NCBI GenBank assembly: GCA_021325255.1
Contig: JAJPHP010000064.1
Location: forward strand, 1-64,000
Reading direction: 5' to 3'
From: Nitrososphaerota archaeon
GTDB taxonomy: Archaea; Thermoproteota; Nitrososphaeria; Nitrososphaerales; CADDZS01
DNA: 64,000 nucleotides
Shown: one piece after another, positions 39,653 through 47,438 of the stretch
How the letters are laid out: each line of letters begins with the position of its first letter
Numbering within the stretch: position 1 is the stretch's first letter
Notes under the pieces: generated by a model
Told to the model about the DNA's origin: nothing
Database searches by the model: none
Seen by the model: only the letters and a program-made list of their open reading frames with translations
Translations under genes and position numbers: made by a program

Positions 39653-40879
39653 TCATTTGTATGCTTCATACTCACGCCCAAGTATGCTCGACGCGATTTT
39701 GAGTTCCATTATCTCGTCTGTTCCTTCGTAGATCCTGGCCACCCTCGAATCTATCAGGTGCTTTGCCACGGGAGAAAGTATAGAGTACCCAAATCCTCCG
39801 AAAATCTGAACTGCCCTGTCCGAAGCGTCGTATGCACTTGTCGATGCGAGTAGCTTGGCGGTCGCGCTCTGTCTGTCCACCCTTGTCCGTAGCATCAGAT
39901 CTTGCGGATCCCTATCGAGTTCGTCTTTAAGCATTGCAGCGAGGTAGACTGGCCATTTCGAGGACTCGAGATTCATCGCGATTCTGGCAATATGCCTTTG
40001 GATCAGCTGGTGCTTGCCTATGATCTTTCCGTGCTGCATTCTACTCTTCGCTCTTTCCACGCAGGAGTTAAGGCAGTCCTCCATAACGCCTAGACATCCA
40101 GAGGCAATCCCTATCCTCCCGTTGAGCAGCGCGGAGTATGCGACGGAGAGTCCTTTTCCCTTGATGCCGAGCAAGCAGTCCTTCGGAATTTTCATATCGT
40201 GAAACTCGATAAGCGCGGTATCCGAAGTGAAAAGGCCGATCTTCTCCGAGAGGTGCATTGCGACTTCGAAGCCTTCGGTTCTCGAATCCACGACAAACGA
40301 GGACACGAGGCCGTCGAAGTCAGATTTCGCAAAGACCACTAAGTAGCGTGCGATTGAACCATTGGAGATCAGGTACTTTGATCCATTTAGGATGTAGCTA
40401 TTTCCATCATCAGATTCTCCGAATGTAGTAGACATCAGAGAAGGGTCGCTTCCCGCCTCGGGTTCTGTTAGGGCGTACGCGAATATCGAAGTGCCTCTAG
40501 CTGCCTCGGGAAGGATTCTCGCCTTTTGATCCTTCGTTCCCCACTGCTGCACGGTGAGGCTCCCTAGAAACTGATGTACGTCGACCAGTGTGACTATGCC
40601 CATTCCGAGCTGGCCAAAGCGTTCCATTGCGAGAGAGTGCACCAGGCTGTTCACCCCGAGACCACCGAACTCCTCGCTTATTGGGAGTCCCATGAGGCCA
40701 TAATCCGAGATTATCTTCGGACCAGCTTGGTTGAACCTTCTCTCTATGTATGCCTCGTATTCCGGGCTCACGAGCTCCTGGCAGGCTTCATCGACCTTCG
40801 ACAGGATCTCGATATCTCTTGGTTTCAAAAGCCCGAGTTTTGAAAGCCGGTTGATGGAGTCCTGAAAGTTGCTCTCCAA
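39653..40879 (-). CDS. Acyl-CoA dehydrogenase
   Basis: 408-residue FAD-dependent acyl-CoA dehydrogenase. Visible: FAYALTEPEAGSDPS and GSKYLISNGSIA (FAD/substrate site), the arginine FAD-contact region, QIFGGFGYS, and RIYEGTDEIMELKIAS, where the Glu of YEGT corresponds to the catalytic base of the medium/glutaryl-type enzymes. A minus-strand TATA-like CTATTTATCT at 40901-40910 puts the transcription start at the ATG, so the mRNA is leaderless. Substrate chain length is not assigned. Other beta-oxidation genes are absent from the window. Confidence 0.9.
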   Translation of the reverse strand: MESNFQDSINRLSKLGLLKPRDIEILSKVDEACQELVSPEYEAYIERRFNQAGPKIISDYGLMGLPISEEFGGLGVNSLVHSLAMERFGQLGMGIVTLVDVHQFLGSLTVQQWGTKDQKARILPEAARGTSIFAYALTEPEAGSDPSLMSTTFGESDDGNSYILNGSKYLISNGSIARYLVVFAKSDFDGLVSSFVVDSRTEGFEVAMHLSEKIGLFTSDTALIEFHDMKIPKDCLLGIKGKGLSVAYSALLNGRIGIASGCLGVMEDCLNSCVERAKSRMQHGKIIGKHQLIQRHIARIAMNLESSKWPVYLAAMLKDELDRDPQDLMLRTRVDRQSATAKLLASTSAYDASDRAVQIFGGFGYSILSPVAKHLIDSRVARIYEGTDEIMELKIASSILGREYEAYK

Positions 40880-40900
40880 TTGCGCTGCTACCGGTTAGAA

Positions 40901-40910
40901 AGATAAATAG
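40901..40910 (-). promoter_or_regulatory. TATA box of a leaderless gene (acyl-CoA dehydrogenase)
   Basis: CTATTTATCT on the minus strand, centred about 26 bases upstream of the ATG at 40879, so the predicted start site coincides with the start codon. Confidence 0.5.
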
Positions 40911-41099
40911 AATCGGGGACTTGAATCTTACTGAAAGTATTGTTGGGTGTCAAGTCAGGGCGCAGAGTTTTACGAAGGACAAATACTAATAAACGCAAAC
41001 TGAGAGGCTCCCTATTTCTTTTCTCCATCATAAATTACACCTCTCTCTGACGTTGTGGCATGAATCAGCATCCAAAATAAGGGCAGAATGAAATGGTCT

Positions 41100-42020
41100 T
41101 CACGAAAAATTGGGTGCGACCATATCTCTGAACAGGGATAGCGAATTGTAGTCTCTTTCCTTGTCGTCTTGAAAATGGAGCATAAAGTACGTCACGCCCG
41201 CATCAACATACCCTTGTAACTTCTGAGTCACCTGGTCGCAAGTTCCCACAATACTTCCTTCCTCTACTCCGTACTTGTTTTTCTTCTCAATCAATTCGCT
41301 TTCATTGTTTGCTAACAGGATTGACCCTTGCCAGGATTTTTCAAATCTTTCTCTCCTTCCGTTTTCCTCGCAGAGTTGTTCCAGCAATCGGACTCTTTCA
41401 CGTAAAACTTCGACAGCAAGTCTTCTGCCGTTCCAGCCATTCGCATATTTGGCAGCAACACGAAGAATGTCATCCCGCTCTCCGCCAACCCAAATCCTGG
41501 GGTGCGGTTTCTGTATTGGTTTCGGATTGTTGATCACGTCTTGAAGTTTGTAGTACTTGCCGCTGAAATTTGCGAGAGGCTCTGTCCACATTGCATTTAG
41601 GACTTGAATGGTCTCGGCAAGTCTTTCGACACGTTCGCGTCGCTTTGGAAACGACATGCCGTAGCCCGCCAACTCCAGAGGGGTTGAAGGTCCTCCTGCT
41701 CCGATTCCGAGCTCAAGCCTGCCTCCGCTGATTGCGTCGAGGCTCGAGGTGATTTTTGCAAGCACCGCGGGGTGCCTAAAGATGTTGCAAATGACCAGTG
41801 TACCGAGCCTTATTCGACTCGTCAGAGAGGCCAGGTTCGCAAGGATTGTCGTGGATTCTAACGCAAACTTGTCGGTTGGTTTGCGGCCCCACGAATACAT
41901 ATGATCCGCGACCCAGAAAGAGTCAAAATCCATGCTTTCAGCGGAGAGGCAGAGGGAACAGATTTGGTCGTAAGTATACCCAGCCTGGACAATCTTTACA
42001 CCAAACTTCGTCAAGGTCAC
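41100..42020 (-). CDS. LLM-class (luciferase-like) F420-dependent oxidoreductase
   Basis: 306-residue TIM-barrel flavin/deazaflavin oxidoreductase. Typical parts: FDSFWVADHMYSW at the second strand, RLGTLVICNIFRHPAVLAK, AISGGRLELGIGAGG, and PHPRIWVGGERDDILRVAAKYANGWN. Archaeal members such as F420-dependent methylene-tetrahydromethanopterin reductase-like and alcohol dehydrogenases use F420 rather than FMN, and the window encodes F420 synthesis (cofC-D-E), so F420 is the probable cofactor. Substrate unknown. A minus-strand TATA (about 42053-42064) serves it. Confidence 0.88.
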   Translation of the reverse strand: MTLTKFGVKIVQAGYTYDQICSLCLSAESMDFDSFWVADHMYSWGRKPTDKFALESTTILANLASLTSRIRLGTLVICNIFRHPAVLAKITSSLDAISGGRLELGIGAGGPSTPLELAGYGMSFPKRRERVERLAETIQVLNAMWTEPLANFSGKYYKLQDVINNPKPIQKPHPRIWVGGERDDILRVAAKYANGWNGRRLAVEVLRERVRLLEQLCEENGRRERFEKSWQGSILLANNESELIEKKNKYGVEEGSIVGTCDQVTQKLQGYVDAGVTYFMLHFQDDKERDYNSLSLFRDMVAPNFS

Positions 42021-42216
42021 GGATCTGTCCTAAGCTTTCGGAGCGTAGCCATTCTCAATATATCCTTTTGTCGGTTTTGCAATAGGTGCCTCAATCTAAG
42101 GAACCGAAACAAAGGCGTGCGTAGCTTATAGAAACTAGTCTCGACCCGTCGTTGAGCTCAGGTTGGGCGAAAGGGCAAAGGAGGAAGAGTGGCGCGAACA
42201 AAAGCTACTGTTGCGG

Positions 42217-43218
42217 CTAGGTACTTTCCCCGTTTCCACTTGCAGATTCAAATCGCTGGTTAAGTTCGCTCGCGCGCTGTCTCAATCCTTCGTCGAAGAG
42301 TTGCGGAGCCTCTCCCTGGACAAACACTGGCTTGTCCACAAGTAGTTCGTTGGGGACGACAAAGAAGCCTCGCCCGGCTTGGGTTTGCGTCTCCACGACG
42401 GTGTTGAACATGCCGACACGCGCTATCCTGCCTGATAGCCTTCCGCCGTTCCCACCGACGCTAGGGAGTCCTTCGACGGTCATCGTCTGACCTGGCTTAA
42501 GAGTGGAAGCGATTGTCGTTGTACCTGAGACCATAGCAGGCAGTACGTCACGAAGGGCGTAGAGAAGAGCGCCTCCAAAACCAATCGCGAGTGCGGCGGC
42601 AAGGCCCCACGCCATAGCGGTGGTGATCATGAAGATTATCCCTTGCCCGACTCCAATCTGGATGAATGCGATGTTGAAAACGAAGAGGTAAATCAGCACC
42701 TCTACGATTATCGATATCACCCTAGCTCCCGCTACCCCGTACCGCGGGAGCAAGTTCTCTAAAGATCTTCCTACCCAAGAGCCTATCAGGAGACCGGCGA
42801 ACACGATGACGGCGACAGCTATGAGATTGGGAATCCAGGCGAGGATTCCGACCATCGTAGCCGTGAGCGGCGGGATCTCGAGGGCACTTATCGCATAGAC
42901 GATTATGATAAATGCAAACAACCAGAATACAACATTCGCGACAATGTTGGTCAACGTAGAGCCCGACCCTTGTATCGCTTGCCCTAATCTAGTGTTTGCT
43001 AGGCGTTGATCCAATCTCGACTTGTTCATTCCCCAGCGGATTACGCCGCTCAACGCTCGCGCTATCAGATAACCTATGAGAAGTATCAGCAACGCAGCGA
43101 TGAGATTCGGTATGAAAGCCAGAATCTCGTTGACGAAAACGGTTACGCCCGACTGCAATCCAACGAGGAGATTACCCAGTTGCAAAGAAACAGAATTTCC
43201 TAACACTATTGCAAGCAT
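42217..43218 (-). CDS. MscS-like membrane protein with conserved TM-helix repeats
   Basis: 333 residues. Five or so hydrophobic helices; two copies of the 'conserved TM helix' found in small-conductance mechanosensitive channel relatives are visible (FIPNLIAALLILLIGYLIAR and WIPNLIAVAVIVFAGLLIG). The last membrane segment is Gly/Ala-rich, as the MscS pore helix is. The cytosolic beta domain follows (GQTMTVEGLPS ... GRIARVGMFNTVVET ... VVPNELLVDKPV). Likely an osmotic release channel or a related membrane protein, which would suit an organism that makes trehalose. Confidence 0.85.
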   Translation of the reverse strand: MLAIVLGNSVSLQLGNLLVGLQSGVTVFVNEILAFIPNLIAALLILLIGYLIARALSGVIRWGMNKSRLDQRLANTRLGQAIQGSGSTLTNIVANVVFWLFAFIIIVYAISALEIPPLTATMVGILAWIPNLIAVAVIVFAGLLIGSWVGRSLENLLPRYGVAGARVISIIVEVLIYLFVFNIAFIQIGVGQGIIFMITTAMAWGLAAALAIGFGGALLYALRDVLPAMVSGTTTIASTLKPGQTMTVEGLPSVGGNGGRLSGRIARVGMFNTVVETQTQAGRGFFVVPNELLVDKPVFVQGEAPQLFDEGLRQRASELNQRFESASGNGEST

Positions 43219-43720
43219 GTTCTAAATGGCATCACACTCTTTCTCGCGAAATTCTCGTAGTCGCAGAGGACTAATTTGCAAACAATTGTGAATCCAGTAC
43301 AAAGGTGTGTTAGCCATACTTATAGCGATGCATCGTAGAGAAAAAGTCACGCTAGGCAGTTCAGGACCGAACGCGATTATGCGAGCCCTAGTAGAATGAA
43401 GCTGCGGATGAGCTTCAGGCTTCTAGAGCCTGCCAAGCCTTGAAATAGTCAAGGCGTCGAAGTTATTCCAAAAGGGAAAGAATCATTCGCAGCTCATTTG
43501 GACAAAGTTAATGTAAGGAAACATGGCTCAATATCATGTACGTCTGGAGTAAATTGGATGAAAGCCAATGCAGGTACTCGTGAGCCCGATTTAGTCCCAA
43601 TGTTTCGGAAATGGGCGCTTCTGTTTTTCTGAACGATCCAAGACTGGAGATGTCTACGTCTCTGGCGGCTGGGTTTTCCGTACGGGAGACCACAACTTGG
43701 AATCAAAGAGAGAATAAGGA
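43219..43720. other. 500-base gap between MscS-like gene and tRNA-Val
   Basis: Besides the structured segment above and a 10-bp palindrome CGATGCATCG (43326-43335), the part 43457-43720 shows no supported gene; two antisense frames there have no family features and one runs into the tRNA. Confidence 0.5.
43350..43456. ncRNA. Candidate structured RNA with five stems
   Basis: Three perfect hairpins follow in tandem: GAAGCT/AGCTTC (43398-43416), AGGCT/AGCCT (43417-43431) and GCCTTGA-AATAG-TCAAGGC (43437-43455). Just before them CTAGG (43352-43356) pairs with CCTAG (43387-43391), closing a domain that contains GTTC/GAAC and CGC/GCG hairpins. No coding frame. A TATA-like ACTTATAG (about 43318-43325) points to plus-strand transcription, but the segment could equally be in the minus-strand leader of the MscS-like gene. 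No tRNA, RNase P, SRP or box H/ACA signature is recognised. Confidence 0.5.
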
Positions 43721-43905
43721 TGGGCCAGGCCGGATTTGAACCGGCGACCCACACCGCGTAAGGGTCTGACCGCAGCACGATTCTGTGTAGGCCCAGAGAG
43801 AGGTTGACCCATGCTGCTGTTGTCCTAACCAGGTTGTCCGAACTTTGACAAGACCAGATGGCTTGCGGGTGCGCACTTGACTTCAGTTCACTAGACGACT
43901 GGCCC
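43721..43905 (-). tRNA. tRNA-Val (TAC), two introns
   Basis: Acceptor GGGCCAG (43905-43899) pairs with CTGGCCC; discriminator A (43721); no CCA encoded. T arm GCCGG-TTCAAAT-CCGGC; D stem GTCT/GGAC. Intron 1 (43890-43834, 57 nt) interrupts the D loop in a good bulge-helix-bulge: central GTCT/GGAC, bulges AGT and AAC, inner helix GAACT/AGTTC, outer CCAG/CTGG. Intron 2 (about 43818-43766, 53 nt) splits the 5' strand of the anticodon stem around position 28/29-29/30, with inner helix GCAGCA/TGCTGC. The spliced 75-nt product has anticodon stem ACACC/GGTGT and loop CTTACGC, anticodon TAC. Confidence 0.88.
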
Positions 43906-44045
43906 AGAGAATTGTAGCCATGCTAGTCTAGATTTGGGTATTAAATCTTTGATACTTTGCCGGTGCAACAAGATCTCTACGAATGGGAGTAGCGGCGCGA
44001 AGGAAAGCTGCGCATAGAGAAGAGTGGAGGGGTGGATCTCCTAGT

Positions 44046-44375
44046 TCAGTGAGTATCTTGTTCTTCAGAGTCAAACTCAAAGAGAAAGTTTCGAATATTT
44101 GAAAGCGCGGCCTTCATCTGCGCTGTGTTGTCTGATTTCAACCCTATTGTCAGGGAGTTGACATATGTCTGCAATATTCGCATGTCTCGTGAGTTGGTAA
44201 CTTTTTCCCTTGCGAGGAACCCGATCCGCTGGTTCAGTCGATTTACGTTTTGCAGCGCGAGTATCCTGTTCTCTTCTTTACTGAGGCCTTCGCTGCTGGT
44301 CCTTTCTCTTCCAAGGAGAGGCACAGCGTAGCGCTCGATGACCGCGTAGATATCCCGGAGCTGCTGATCTGCCAT
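44046..44375 (-). CDS. Small helical protein of unknown function
   Basis: 109 residues, almost all predicted helix, with no Cys and no membrane segment (LRDIYAVIERYAVPLL ... EENRILALQNVNRLNQRIGFL ... MRILQTYVNSLTIGL ... MKAALSNIRNFLFEF). I do not recognise a family. The heptad-like spacing suggests a small helical bundle or a coiled-coil partner. It stands between tRNA-Val and the MetRS-related domain gene, all on the minus strand. Confidence 0.6.
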   Translation of the reverse strand: MADQQLRDIYAVIERYAVPLLGRERTSSEGLSKEENRILALQNVNRLNQRIGFLAREKVTNSRDMRILQTYVNSLTIGLKSDNTAQMKAALSNIRNFLFEFDSEEQDTH

Positions 44376-44536
44376 GTCGGGAAATCACCTAGCCGGATGC
44401 ATTGCTTTGAACTTCGGAGTAACAGGTAGCTTTGCCATTTGTATGCAGGTTTGAAAAGAGCCGACTAACAACAAGCAGAAAGGCATTCTCGCATAGCGGG
44501 GAGGAAAAACCAAAGGAAGCGGTGCATGATGTCTTC

Positions 44537-44920
44537 TTAGGTTACACGAGACCCAGCGTTGACATCTCTGTCGGATATAAGGACGGAAATTTCCGGGCCG
44601 TCGGCAGCAGCGAGGAGCATTACCTCGGACATCAACCCCATTATCGGCCTGGGTTTCAGGTTCATCACAACGGCAATGAGTTTGTCCTTCAGCTGTTCGG
44701 GTTCGTAACGAGCGCCCACTCCAGCTATACATTGCTTCTTTACCCCGCCGATATCAAGCTGGAGTTTCAAGAGTTTCGCTGAATTTGGCACTCGAGCGAC
44801 CTCGACGACCTTGGCTACGCGAATGTCAATTCTTCTGAATTCATCAAACGTGACCTCAGGTGTAGGCGGCACCGTGTTAGCAACGTTTTGTGAAGGTGCA
44901 CCTTGCGATTGTTCTGACAA
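44537..44920 (-). CDS. tRNA-binding (EMAP/OB-fold) domain protein, MetRS beta-like
   Basis: 127-residue stand-alone OB-fold protein of the Trbp111/CsaA/MetRS C-domain family. After about 22 disordered residues comes FRRIDIRVAKVVEVARVP, LLKLQLDIGGVKKQCIAGVG and NLKPRPIMGLMSEVMLLAA, the standard core. It lies 98 bases downstream of metG on the same strand, and the adjacent MetRS (571 residues) lacks this domain. The two proteins most likely join into one enzyme, as in archaea where this domain is separate. Confidence 0.88.
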   Translation of the reverse strand: MSEQSQGAPSQNVANTVPPTPEVTFDEFRRIDIRVAKVVEVARVPNSAKLLKLQLDIGGVKKQCIAGVGARYEPEQLKDKLIAVVMNLKPRPIMGLMSEVMLLAAADGPEISVLISDRDVNAGSRVT

Positions 44921-45018
44921 ATCTGTTGCATTTCTCTCCTTTTTCGAGTAACTCTCGTTATTTCACTGCGATTGGCACAGGCACTTTGGTTGTGTAGTTC
45001 TGATAGGAAATTGAGACT

Positions 45019-46734
45019 TTACGCTTTAATCTTTTTTTCTTTTTGCGAGCGAATAATGTCGAGCTTTTCCTTCAGTCCCTTTGCAGAGTGCTTAGAGAAT
45101 ATTGGCGAGGGGTCTTTTGCCAAGATTGGAAGGTCGTCGTCCAGCAAGGCGTCATTCCAGGTAGGCTTTCCACTGCTCTTCTTGAACAGTCCGGCCTGCC
45201 TTGCCATTTCCGATGTGGAGGAGGGAATCACCGGTGCGAACTCTATAGCCAAGAGTTTCAATATCGACAGGGCAACGTAAAGTATCTCCTCGGTCCTTGT
45301 CTTGTCCGTTTTTACGACTTTCCAAGGTTCAGTCTCGCTGAGGAACCTGTTTGCCTCCGACGCTTGTTCAGTGCTCTTGCGGCAAGCAAGCTGAAGCTCG
45401 ACGTTCTCATAGGCCTTCGATATCTGGGAGTGTCTCTCAAGAGCTCCTGCTAGAGTGTCTTTAAATTTCTCGGGAGCCCCTGAGGAAAACTGCTCACGGG
45501 TTCGGGAGAATTGGCCACCCGAAAATTTCGCAACGCCGACGAGTGTGCGATTTACAAAGTTTCCTATAGTGTCATTTAGGTCGCTGTTGACCTTCTCGGC
45601 AAATGAATCCCAGCCAAAGTTTATGTCGCCTGATTCTGGTCTCAGAGAAACTAGGGCGTACCGCCAGTAGTCGGCCGGGAGTATCTCCAAGGCTTCATCG
45701 CACCATATTCCGATCTTCCTGCTCTTGGAAAACTTCTGACCCTCGAAAAGGAGAAACTCCGTCGAGCTAATCAGGCTGGGCTCATTATACTCCATGCCTG
45801 ATGCCCTAAGTAGCGAGGGGAGTATGATAGCGTGGAACGGGATGTTGTCCTTGCCTATGAAGAAAGAGGTCTTTGCACTCTTGTCGAGCCAGAAGGCCTT
45901 CCAACCGTTTGGATTCCCAGCCTTTTCAAAGTACTCTATTGCCGCTGAGACATAACCTAACACCGCCTCCATCCAGACGTAAATCGTCTTGTTCTCGGCG
46001 CCTGGAAATGGGGCCTTTATCCCCCACTCCGAATCCCGGGTAATGGACCTAGGCCTGAGGCCGTCCTTTAGCCAGCCCCTTGAAAATCTGATGATGTTTT
46101 GCGAAAGCTCCGCCCTGTCAAGGTACTCTGAGACATACCCTGACAGTTTCGGCAGGTCGAAGAACCACTGTTTGGTATCTCTAAGCTCAGTCCTGCTTTT
46201 GCAGATGACACAGTATGCATTGCCGAGCCTCTCCGAGTCAAGCGGCCTGCCGCAGTTGTCACACTGGTCCCCCCGCGCGCTTTCGAATCCGCAGTAGGGA
46301 CACACGCCCTCGACGAACCTGTCGGGCAGGAATCTCTTGTCCTTCGGGCAGTAGTGTATCCTCTCTACCTGTGTGAATATGTATGCGTCGTTGGAGTAGA
46401 TTTCGGAGTAGAGCTGCCTGACGAACTTTTTGTGCGCTTCCGATTCGGTTCGTGTATAGTTGTCATAGGAAATCTCCCAGCTTCGAAATACCGCGGATAT
46501 TGACTCGTGGTTCTTGTCCGCGAGCTCTTTTACCGGGACGCCCCTCTTTAAGGCCTCGACTTCGAGTGGTGTGCCATGCTCGTCTGAGCCGGATACATAC
46601 AGGACGTCGTCTCCGATCAGTCGGTGATATCTTGCAAAGATGTCTGCTGAGAGTACAGAACCCACTAGGTTCCCAAGGTGTGGTATGTCAGAAGAGTAAG
46701 GCCAAGCGGATGTCACGAGCCATCTGGCGACCAT
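45019..46734 (-). CDS. metG: Methionyl-tRNA synthetase
   Basis: Class I aminoacyl-tRNA synthetase, 571 residues. The HIGH-like motif is PHLGNLVGS near residue 20; the zinc knuckle region contains HYCPKDK, CPYCG, CDNCG and CVICKS (four pairs); the KMSKS-like loop is GQKFSKSRK. The anticodon-binding helical domain follows. The C-terminal dimerisation/tRNA-binding domain is missing and is encoded by the next gene downstream. Start ATG 46734 (MVARWLVTSAWPYSS) fits the family. It is divergent from yjbQ. Confidence 0.96.
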   Translation of the reverse strand: MVARWLVTSAWPYSSDIPHLGNLVGSVLSADIFARYHRLIGDDVLYVSGSDEHGTPLEVEALKRGVPVKELADKNHESISAVFRSWEISYDNYTRTESEAHKKFVRQLYSEIYSNDAYIFTQVERIHYCPKDKRFLPDRFVEGVCPYCGFESARGDQCDNCGRPLDSERLGNAYCVICKSRTELRDTKQWFFDLPKLSGYVSEYLDRAELSQNIIRFSRGWLKDGLRPRSITRDSEWGIKAPFPGAENKTIYVWMEAVLGYVSAAIEYFEKAGNPNGWKAFWLDKSAKTSFFIGKDNIPFHAIILPSLLRASGMEYNEPSLISSTEFLLFEGQKFSKSRKIGIWCDEALEILPADYWRYALVSLRPESGDINFGWDSFAEKVNSDLNDTIGNFVNRTLVGVAKFSGGQFSRTREQFSSGAPEKFKDTLAGALERHSQISKAYENVELQLACRKSTEQASEANRFLSETEPWKVVKTDKTRTEEILYVALSILKLLAIEFAPVIPSSTSEMARQAGLFKKSSGKPTWNDALLDDDLPILAKDPSPIFSKHSAKGLKEKLDIIRSQKEKKIKA

Positions 46735-46947
46735 TTTCGAAAGTTTCCTGCACCTGCCTGTAATTTTCTTTGCCCTATTCTTTATTGGATTTGACTAGAT
46801 TAACTAATTTTGAAACATTGAATGATGAGTAGAGAATGATGAAGAGCTAAGAAATGCTGGGATTGAACTTTTGGATGTCTTCTTTTCAGCTGCGCTATTC
46901 TTCTTCTTAAAAACTGCAGCCAAAGAATACTAAAGTTCGCTCGCGCA

Positions 46948-46961
46948 TTATATAATTATAT
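46948..46961 (+). promoter_or_regulatory. TATA box for the YjbQ-like gene
   Basis: TTATATAATTATAT, a long A/T element. It is near-symmetrical and could also help the divergent MetRS promoter. Plus-strand start near 46985 would leave a leader of about 30 bases before the TTG at 47016. Confidence 0.5.
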
Positions 46962-47015
46962 GGATTGGTTGGACTTGCTTCACACTCAACAAGGAATGAG
47001 GCGTAGCAAGGAAAG

Positions 47016-47438
47016 TTGATCGAAACTCACACACTTGAATTTGATACCTCCGGAGAAAATGAGATCCTGAACATAACAAGGGATGTGCAGAACGTCCTTG
47101 TAGACTCAAAGTGCGATGGAGACGGCAACGTCCTACTTTTCCTGCAATCCACTACAGCGGGTCTTACGATAATGGAAGATGAAGAGGGTCTTTTCGAGGA
47201 CTTTCCGAGGACGATGGAGAGGGTTGCACCGAAGCGGGCAGAATACAAGCACGAGCAGGCCTGGCACGACGGCAATGGCCACTCACACATGAGGTCTGCA
47301 ATAGTCGGCACAAGTCTGACCATCCCATTTTCCAAGAAGAAAAACGGGCTTCTGCTTGGTCAATGGCAGCAGGTAGTACTAGCTGAATTTGACGTTCGCC
47401 CCAGAAAACGTTCACTGATTGTGCAGATTCAGTGGTAA
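47016..47438 (+). CDS. YjbQ/UPF0047 family protein
   Basis: 140 residues, single compact domain. Recognised by LFLQSTTAGLTI, EQAWHDGNGHSHMRSAIVGTSLTIPF and LLLGQWQQVVLAEFD, with the conserved His cluster (AWHDGNGHSH) near the centre that binds metal in known structures. Some members show thiamine-phosphate synthase activity when overexpressed; the true role is unsettled. It starts with TTG. Its 3' end overlaps the convergent SAH hydrolase gene by ten bases. Confidence 0.87.
   Translation: MIETHTLEFDTSGENEILNITRDVQNVLVDSKCDGDGNVLLFLQSTTAGLTIMEDEEGLFEDFPRTMERVAPKRAEYKHEQAWHDGNGHSHMRSAIVGTSLTIPFSKKKNGLLLGQWQQVVLAEFDVRPRKRSLIVQIQW

Noticed and set aside
43494..43778. 94- and 61-codon minus-strand frames before tRNA-Val
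   Set aside because: One runs into the tRNA gene; the translations are Ser/Pro/Arg-rich without any pattern.
46820..46842. Two copies of GAATGATGA 14 bases apart, resembling box C of C/D RNAs
   Set aside because: No CTGA (box D) lies at the right distance on either side, so a C/D guide RNA is not supported.
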